Shown one piece after another: positions 57,555 through 64,000 of a stretch of 64,000 nucleotides of DNA; the first letter of the stretch is position 1; each line of letters opens with the position of its first letter. The stretch is from Eleusine coracana subsp. coracana. Its lineage: Eukaryota; Streptophyta; Magnoliopsida; Poales; Poaceae. The stretch covers positions 43,514,963-43,578,962 of the forward strand of contig CM064421.1 of the NCBI GenBank assembly GCA_032690845.1, written 5' to 3'. The notes below the pieces were generated by a model, which did not search any database, was not told the origin of the DNA, and was given only the letters and a program-made list of their open reading frames with translations. The translations under genes were made by a program, and so were the position numbers.

Positions 57555-60067
57555 CTACGGCTTGTCGTCGAGCTGTTCGCTGCTATCCGTTCTCCGGCGT
57601 CCCATCTTGCCGATGGACGAGGCGATGCTGCCCATGATGCTGCTGGTGCTGCCCCCGTCGCTGCTGAGGTTGGATGCCCGGCGCGACCGCCTGTGCCTGG
57701 GCGACTGCAGCTTATTATTGCTCTCTTCGTCGTCGTCATCATCTCCGGGACTCGTCTTGGTGGTGGCCATGACGAGCCGGGAGATGCCGCCGCGGCAAAA
57801 GGGGCAGGTGGGCAGCGGCTGGGACTGCGTGGCCGGGTTGGGCTTGGTGTGGCAGCACAGCGCCAGCGTGCACGCCGCGCACATCTGGTGCCCGCACTCC
57901 CGGACCTCGATGCTGCACGCCTGCTCGAAGCAGATGCTGCACACCTCCGCTGCGTCGCTAGCCTGCACGTACGCGCCAGAATTTGGAGTTATCAATCACA
58001 CTGAAAACATGATCCGCGTCGTGCGCAATTGTACTAGACTGATTTTGGATTGGGTACATGCGTTTTTTAATACACTTAGCCCCCCCGCGGTCGAGTTTTT
58101 TTTTTAGAGAATAATGCCGAGTTCATATGGATTGGCGCGGTTGCTCAGATGAGCAACGAACCAATCGAGGGAAGCGGATCCGCGCGCATGCTGCTTGGGC
58201 TTGTCATTACCGATAAGCACAATGTTAAACTAGTGCTAAAAGCCAGTGGCTGTAGCCATCACGCTGACACTTGCTGCTTAAAAAGCACCCTTAGAGTACT
58301 CGTGTACCACTTGTCAAGATGTCATTTGTCTCTCTCGGATCAAGATAAATTGCTTATTTATAGTAGTACTAATAACAGTAAGCGTTGGAGCTACTGACTC
58401 TGTGTTGAAGCTCTACATCGTGGTAGCGATGAACACTCGCGATTTGACTGGGTTCGGTAAGTTGTGATGGAAAAACAAGCCCACATGATGCGATGCAAGT
58501 TGCAGTTGAGGACTTGGAATTATACGTACCTCAGAGATGGCCGCTCCGTCGTCTGAACGCGACGGCGACGCCAATGCGTTCTTGGTCCCTTTCAGGATCC
58601 GCCTCTCCCTTTCCCTGTTGGCCTCCATCAGCGCGGCCTCCAGCAGGGCCTTGGCGTCCGGCTCCAGTTCGCTGATGAACTTGAGCGCGGAGGGCCACAC
58701 GAGGGGCTCCGCGGACGACGGGTTCAGTAGCGCCGCGCACGCGACGTGGCCTCGCTTCACGGCGACCTCATACGGAATCCTCCTGCAGGAATTAAAAATC
58801 TATGGCATAAGTAGGAGTATGACGCAAAAGAGTCTGAAGGCAAACATTGAATCCATCGTCGTGCTTAATAACGACTCACCCCACGGAGTCTCGCTGGAGT
58901 CGGTCGGCGCCCCACGAGAGCAGCTGGCGGACGCAGTCGAGGTTGCCGCCGCGCGCGGCCAAATGCAGCGGCGTGCTCCCGGGGAATCTGAAGAAGAAGA
59001 AGAAGAAGCAATTCCGCGCGCGCGCGCGGGAGGGAGAGTCAAATACTACACCAATCGCATCGCAGCTTTCCTCAAAAGGCGCGATGAATTTGGCTCTCTG
59101 ACTGACTGACATGACGCGAGAGAAGGAGAGAGAGAGAGACAGTAGTACTGACCCGAAGGCGCCGCTGGAGGCGGACACAATGGCGCCGTTCTCGAGCAAG
59201 ACGTGGACACAGCGCCGCCACCCCTGCCTGGCGGCGAGGTGCAGCGGCGTGGCCCCCGTGTCGTCCCGTACGTTGACGAAGCGCGCGAATCCCCTGCATC
59301 TGAGACCCCATCAGCAACATACTATTACCAGAGACGACGAGCAATCATCAGCAGGAGGGCGGCGAACAAGGCTAACCAGGACTGCGACACCGGCGCGGAC
59401 TTGGCCGCCGACAGGATGGCACGGAGGCTCTCCGCGTGCCCGTAGTACGCCGCGTAGTGCAGGCACGTCCGCCCGTGCGACGAGTCGAACATCACGATCT
59501 GCACGGAAACACTAGCAATCAGGCACCACCAACTCTAAAATTTCCATCCACGAAAAAGGCTCACGTACATTGGCGCCGGCGTCGAGCAGCCGCCGCACGC
59601 AGTCCGTCTTCCCGTGCATCGCCGCCAGCATCAGCGCCGTCTACGATAAATAAAATCAAACGCCGGAGATGTCAGGACAGAGCAAGGAGCCGAATAGGCC
59701 ATGAGAGGAGCTGCGTGGTTGCAAACCTGCTTGTGGCGGTTGACGACGTCCGGGTGGAGGCAAAGATCCAATGCCAGGGAGACCACCTGAACAAAAAAAA
59801 CGAAAGCAATCGCACGCCGCCGTTCGTCAGTCTATCCTCATCCATCCCCCAGCGGCAAGAAAAGAAGCGTGTGAGTCTTTATACCTGGAGGTGGCCGTGC
59901 GCGGCGGCGATGTGGAGCGCGGAGAGGCGGTCGAAGAGCGTGGTGCGGCCGAGCAGCGAGGGCCGGGCGGTCAGCGCGGCGGCGAGCCGGCTCAGGTCGC
60001 CGGACTGCACCGCGCCGAAGAAGTCCACCTCCTCGCTGGGCCGGCCGCAGCTCGCGCCGTGGCCCAT
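57555..60067 (-). CDS. Ankyrin-repeat RING E3 ubiquitin ligase (XB3/XBAT family)
   Basis: E3 ligase of the family that includes rice XB3, which binds the immune receptor XA21, and Arabidopsis XBAT proteins. Eight exons on the minus strand join in frame: 60067-59885, 59786-59727, 59640-59569, 59498-59377, 59293-59153, 58987-58880, 58782-58530 and 57962-57555, giving 448 residues, the usual family length. MGHGASC fits N-myristoylation. Ankyrin repeats show SALHIAAAHGHLQ (49-61), TALMLAAMHGKTDCVRRLL (82-), TCLHYAAYYGH, ATPLHLAARQGW (160-) and STPLHLAARGGN (197-), with a degenerate last one (RIPYEVAVKRGH, 230-). A helical linker (EALMEANRERE-like) precedes the RING at about 321-370: CSICFEQACSIEV, CGHQMCAACTLALCC, then CPFCRG. 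The tail is acidic then Ser/Arg-rich and disordered. RING ligands are intact, so activity is expected. Which rice paralogue is the orthologue cannot be settled here. Confidence 0.95.
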
Positions 60068-61614
60068 CGCCGCCGCCCGCCGGAGACTGAGAGGTCCTCG
60101 GATGAATGGGGACTGGCTGACTACTGTCCTGTCTCCCTCTCCTCCGTCCTCCTGGGGAGAGTAGAGTAGGACGGGAAACGGGAGCGTGCAGAGCAGAGCT
60201 GTAACTGCTGTGCCACTAGTTAATACTACTGCGTCCTCTTTCCTGTGGTTTTAATAAGCCTTGCTGGCCTCTCTTCTGCTGTACTACTATGATGATTGAG
60301 CAATTTTCTTTTTCTCCCCGATAAACAATTCTTTTCTTTCTTTTTTTTTCGTTCTGATGATGATGATACACACCAGATATTTTTTTCACGGGAAGAAAAC
60401 ACAAAAAAAAACCTCGTCACTTTCACGGAAAATTTTACCGAAAAGAAAACAAAAACTGGTGGTACGGACTTGTCTGGCAAGAAACTCGACACCTCTGCGC
60501 GTCGTTTCTTCCGGGTACGAAATCGACTGTTTCTCGTTCTCTACTGCTGCTGCTCCCTCTCGTTTCCGCCACAAAAATAATCCTTGGTTTTAGAGTGAGC
60601 GGGGCCTTCTCCAAGAAAGAAAAGAGGGGGAGAAAGTCCATATGGTTAGTTGCAGATGTGAATTTGGATAACCTCACGGCGGAGAGCCGGAGAGTACTAC
60701 ACTACTTATCTTTCCTTGTTCCATGGCAGGGTATAGATACGCCTGAGCGTCGTTACGGATCCGATTCCTACGCGCAGTGCCATCTTTGCCTACTATCGGC
60801 TTGCCTCGCCTCCAGCCGCCGCCTCTGCGTCGTTGCCTCATCATCCTCAGCTGCATCATCATCAAGGAAAGTGCCCAAAATTGGTGCGCGTGCGTTCCCC
60901 TGCCACGTCTGCAGTTACGGCTACAAGACACGCACTGATGAGTGACTGGTCCATTTCCTACGCCGTGACCCGTCCACTGATATGCGCGCGCCTGAGCCGT
61001 CGGGACGACGACACAATCACCAAGGGTAGATGCAGCAGAGCAGAGGTGCAGGTAGGCGCAGCAAGCCGCCAGTCGCGGCCCGTGAATGGCATAGCTGAAC
61101 CGCGCGGATCGGGATCAGTATCACCGCATCTCCGCCGCTGCGCCGCGCCTCTCTTTGCTGCTGCGCGGGCGCTTTCGCTCGGCGGCGGGCGCCGGAACCT
61201 TGGCTTTGCATATATGCAAAACGTTCCGTTGCGTTCCGTTCCACCACACCACGCGCCCGGGAAAGGGATCCTTTACCCGCACACGTGGTTCCCGCCTCCG
61301 CACGCCATTATTCCCTTCCCCGAACGAACGAGAGAGCCTTCCGAACCGTCGGTGGCTCCATCGGTGCGGGATCACCTCGTCCTGCCTTTTCGCATCGAAT
61401 GATGCGGGCTCGAGCTCTAGATCGGTGGGTTGTTCGGTTCAGGACAGTACCGGCCAGTCCGGCAACGGTATGGGATACAATTTTAAACGCGGCGAGGTTT
61501 CGTGGATCGGCGTCACGTACCGGCGCGCATGGCGTGGTCCCTTGCTTCATTGCTTGCACGGCATTGGTGCTCCGTGTTCTTGTGTTTCGAGCTGGGGCCG
61601 GCGCACGCAGTGAC

Positions 61615-61676
61615 GAGCTTGTTGGACTCTTTTTTTTTTTTTTTTTTTTTTTTTTTGACACGGAACTTGTTGGACT
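61615..61676 (-). mobile_element. Minute poly(A)-tail retro-insertion with 14-bp target duplication
   Basis: GAGCTTGTTGGACT (61615-61628) and GAACTTGTTGGACT (61663-61676), 13 of 14 identical, flank an insert of C, 27 T and GACACG. On the minus strand the insert reads CGTGTC plus A27. The footprint matches those at 2084-2132 and 29219-29271. Confidence 0.55.
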
Positions 61677-62469
61677 TTACGGGGTACCAGTACCACTGGT
61701 GGTCGAGGGAATTGCCAGAGGGAGACAGATTAGCATCTTTTATTTTATAAGTAGCAAAATTAAATGTGGGGCCTAATGAAGAGGAGAAATGCACCCATGA
61801 TTAACATGCAACTGCGAGGGATTATCCGGTGTTCTCGATTTATTAGGTCCTCCAATTTTCTAGACGAAAGACACATCATAAGCATAATCTGAAACATGCA
61901 TGCTGTAACCGATCAAAGGAAATTCATAAAAAAAAATATCTGCTGCAAGGTATTTTTCAATGCTGCAACATGTACCGTTTGTCCTACCAACAATTTTTCC
62001 GTTTGTTATTCAATTTTGAACCACGTATTTCAATAAGCATTATTATACGTTCAATCTCTCATGTTGCAATAGTTATTCTATGTTTTGTACTAAACATATT
62101 TATTTGTATATGTGGTAGCATGAACTGAAAATAAGCGATTGGCTCTGTTATTTGTTTATTTATTAGAATCTTTCACGTAAATTTTTCTATATCTCAAACA
62201 ATAGTAGAACCATAACCAAACACTATATATTTAAATCTTTGTGTCATTATATTAACTAATCCAAGTGTAAGAATTTTTCTATAGAACTCATTATCTTGTC
62301 CTAACAAAGAAATACATTGAGTTGTTTTTCAACCCCTTCTCTCTTGATAATTTATTTTTAACACGGTTTTACCTCTTTTCTAGAGTTAGTCTTCTTCGTA
62401 CTCATTGTTGTTAGGTTCACCGTAAACATTTATCTTCATTCTCACTTCATTACAATCTCTCACTCTAAT

Positions 62470-63362
62470 GGTGACACTTGGATGGCTGGTGGGTTTAGGA
62501 TAAGGAAATAGGAGGGATATAATGGTCAAGGTTCAAGTTGAGGATATGAAGATTTATTTCCAATACAATGTTTGGATACTTGCTTCGTGAAAAGGAAAAA
62601 TCCTTGGGGCCCATAGGCGACAACCCCATTAATGGCTATCATATCTCTTTTTCTCCATCGAAATCCAGACCAAGCAAGTTCTTTCAAAAATCCTCAACCA
62701 AAATCGAATGACTACCAGGAGTTTCAAATTCTAAATCCATCTTGGATGAGCGGACCAAATCGGGCTTCACTGTGATGCAGAGCACAACGGTATCACAGGT
62801 GTGTAGCAACTAGTGTAGATCTATTTCAGCATGGAAGGAAAGAAGTAAAAGGTATCTCCGCCTTCAGCCATGGCAAGTGCCCATGGTGTTTCTTCCATTG
62901 CACCCGTGCACCTGAAATTGAATGTGTTACTTATCCTTGCTGATATGTGAAGCCGACCTCACTATTTATAATAGTCCAGATTATGCTAAACTTGGACCCA
63001 CATTTCTCCTTGGAAGCAAGTGGTGACTGGTGTGCCATGTGTTTGGTGGGCAACAAGCGCTAGCGGCGAAGAAAGTCGATCAAGTGGGTTGAAGTAAACA
63101 AGTTGTGGCAAAGCATCGGAGCAACCGTCGACAAAAATTAGAGAAGACAAGATCAAGGAAGAAGCCAATAGTTTACTATCCGTTCATTTCTCGATCTAAA
63201 CCCACCCTCCTCGTTGAGTCAAGATTTATGGAAAATGAGGAGCTATTTTCTATATCCTAAACCCAACTTATTTCCTTGACCCATCAACCACCTACGAAAA
63301 TGTTATCTATCCATGCTCATTTCTCATTCCCACCTCACATTTCTATATATCCAAACGTCTCC
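62470..63362. mobile_element. Candidate 893-bp inverted-repeat element, unclassified
   Basis: GGTGACACTTGGAT at the left pairs with GGAGACGTTTGGAT, the complement of the right end (11 of 14). A second inverted pair lies further in: GGGTTTAGGATA at about 62,499 and its complement near 63,262. There is no clean target duplication and no transposase. It may be an old DNA transposon remnant. Confidence 0.35.
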
Positions 63363-64000
63363 TATGTGCAACAAATCATAAATATTATATTTAACTCAAT
63401 AATCTATCTTTTTGCAAGTTGTTTTTCTTATGTTTCTCTAGTAGTCTCATAAGTCGTCTCTTCTATTTGTGATTTTAATTGAGCTATATCATTCTAGTTG
63501 AAAATTGTCTCTTGGTTAATGGTCTCACTCCGTTACCAAATGCAATATTTCTACACAAGAATGAATCTAGAATCCAAATTTGTGTATTTAGTAATATAAC
63601 ATTATATTATCTCATTATTGTATGTATGAACTCAAACTTATTTATTAAGCTAGTCATGTTCTTAATACACACTATACTTGATGTATCGGCTCAAGCTTAT
63701 TTGTTATGTTAATTATTTTTGAGAATATGGTCTCCATCTATTTTTTCAATGTGCTACGGAGAGAAGGTTACATTGAAAAAGGAGACAAAAAGATCATGTA
63801 TAACCTAGTTTAACCTTTGTCTAGAACCAAGGCATAATTTACACTAGTTCAACTGACGACCAATCATGATCTATACGTGAGATGATACATCATAGATACG
63901 ATAAGATGTATATTCTAAAAACAAGAATATCCTATACAACTATTATGTGATGTTTACACATTTTACGAAATACACTTCATTTACTTAAGTACTTGGAAGT

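Larger units (their letters stand above)
60068..64000. other. Gene-free region after the E3-ligase promoter
   Basis: The promoter of the minus-strand E3-ligase gene occupies the first few hundred bases. GC-rich frames between 60.8 and 61.6 kb overlap on both strands and resemble no protein. A poly(T) insertion with direct repeats lies at 61615-61676. From 61.8 kb the DNA is AT-rich, with a candidate inverted-repeat element at 62470-63362. Confidence 0.55.

Overview
The window is nuclear DNA of a flowering plant, almost certainly a grass (Poaceae). Genes are split by canonical introns (one GC-AG). First exons are very GC-rich, for example in the phosphatase gene. Intergenic DNA is AT-rich and holds small plant DNA transposons (MITEs, a CACTA element), an LTR element and a LINE fragment. 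The six proteins all read as members of known plant families, and several look most like grass versions. I cannot name the species.

Layout: (1) 3.5-7.9 kb, + strand: a short oxysterol-binding-protein-related protein (ORP) in ten exons. (2) 7.9-20.4 kb: no supported gene. (3) 20.5-25.0 kb, + strand: a double-stranded telomere-repeat binding protein (ubiquitin-like domain plus Myb/telobox; rice RTBP1 type), with a roughly 1-kb intron in its 5' UTR. (4) 29.3-38.6 kb, + strand: a gene I do not recognise, 290 codons, with a Glu/Gln-rich helix and an RGG-like tail. Its last intron (7.4 kb) holds a non-autonomous LTR retroelement, a hAT-like MITE nested inside that element, and an antisense LINE 3' end. 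(5) 39.5-42.2 kb, - strand: a receptor-like cytoplasmic kinase of subfamily VII. (6) 42.2-50.5 kb: no gene, but a Stowaway-like MITE, a complete non-autonomous CACTA element with a 3-bp target duplication, a long CT microsatellite and a diverged tandem duplication. (7) 50.8-53.3 kb, + strand: a POLTERGEIST-like (PLL) protein phosphatase 2C. (8) 57.6-60.1 kb, - strand: an ankyrin-RING E3 ligase of the XB3/XBAT family. The remainder to 64 kb is gene-free.

Functionally, three neighbouring genes (kinase, phosphatase, E3 ligase) all encode proteins starting MG with N-myristoylation-like termini, and all belong to families known to act under plasma-membrane receptor kinases. In rice, a PLL-type phosphatase (XB15) and an XB3-type ligase both bind the immune receptor XA21. 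Here homologues of these two lie tail to tail, 4.2 kb apart. Whether this is meaningful or chance cannot be told from sequence alone.

I found no CRISPR array, no prokaryote-type system, no tRNA or rRNA gene and no intact autonomous transposon. The most novel-looking items are the nested MITE built of GGTTAACCG palindromes, the CACTA element with hairpin-forming subterminal repeats and a GC-rich interior, and three tiny poly(A)-only insertions flanked by target-site duplications.
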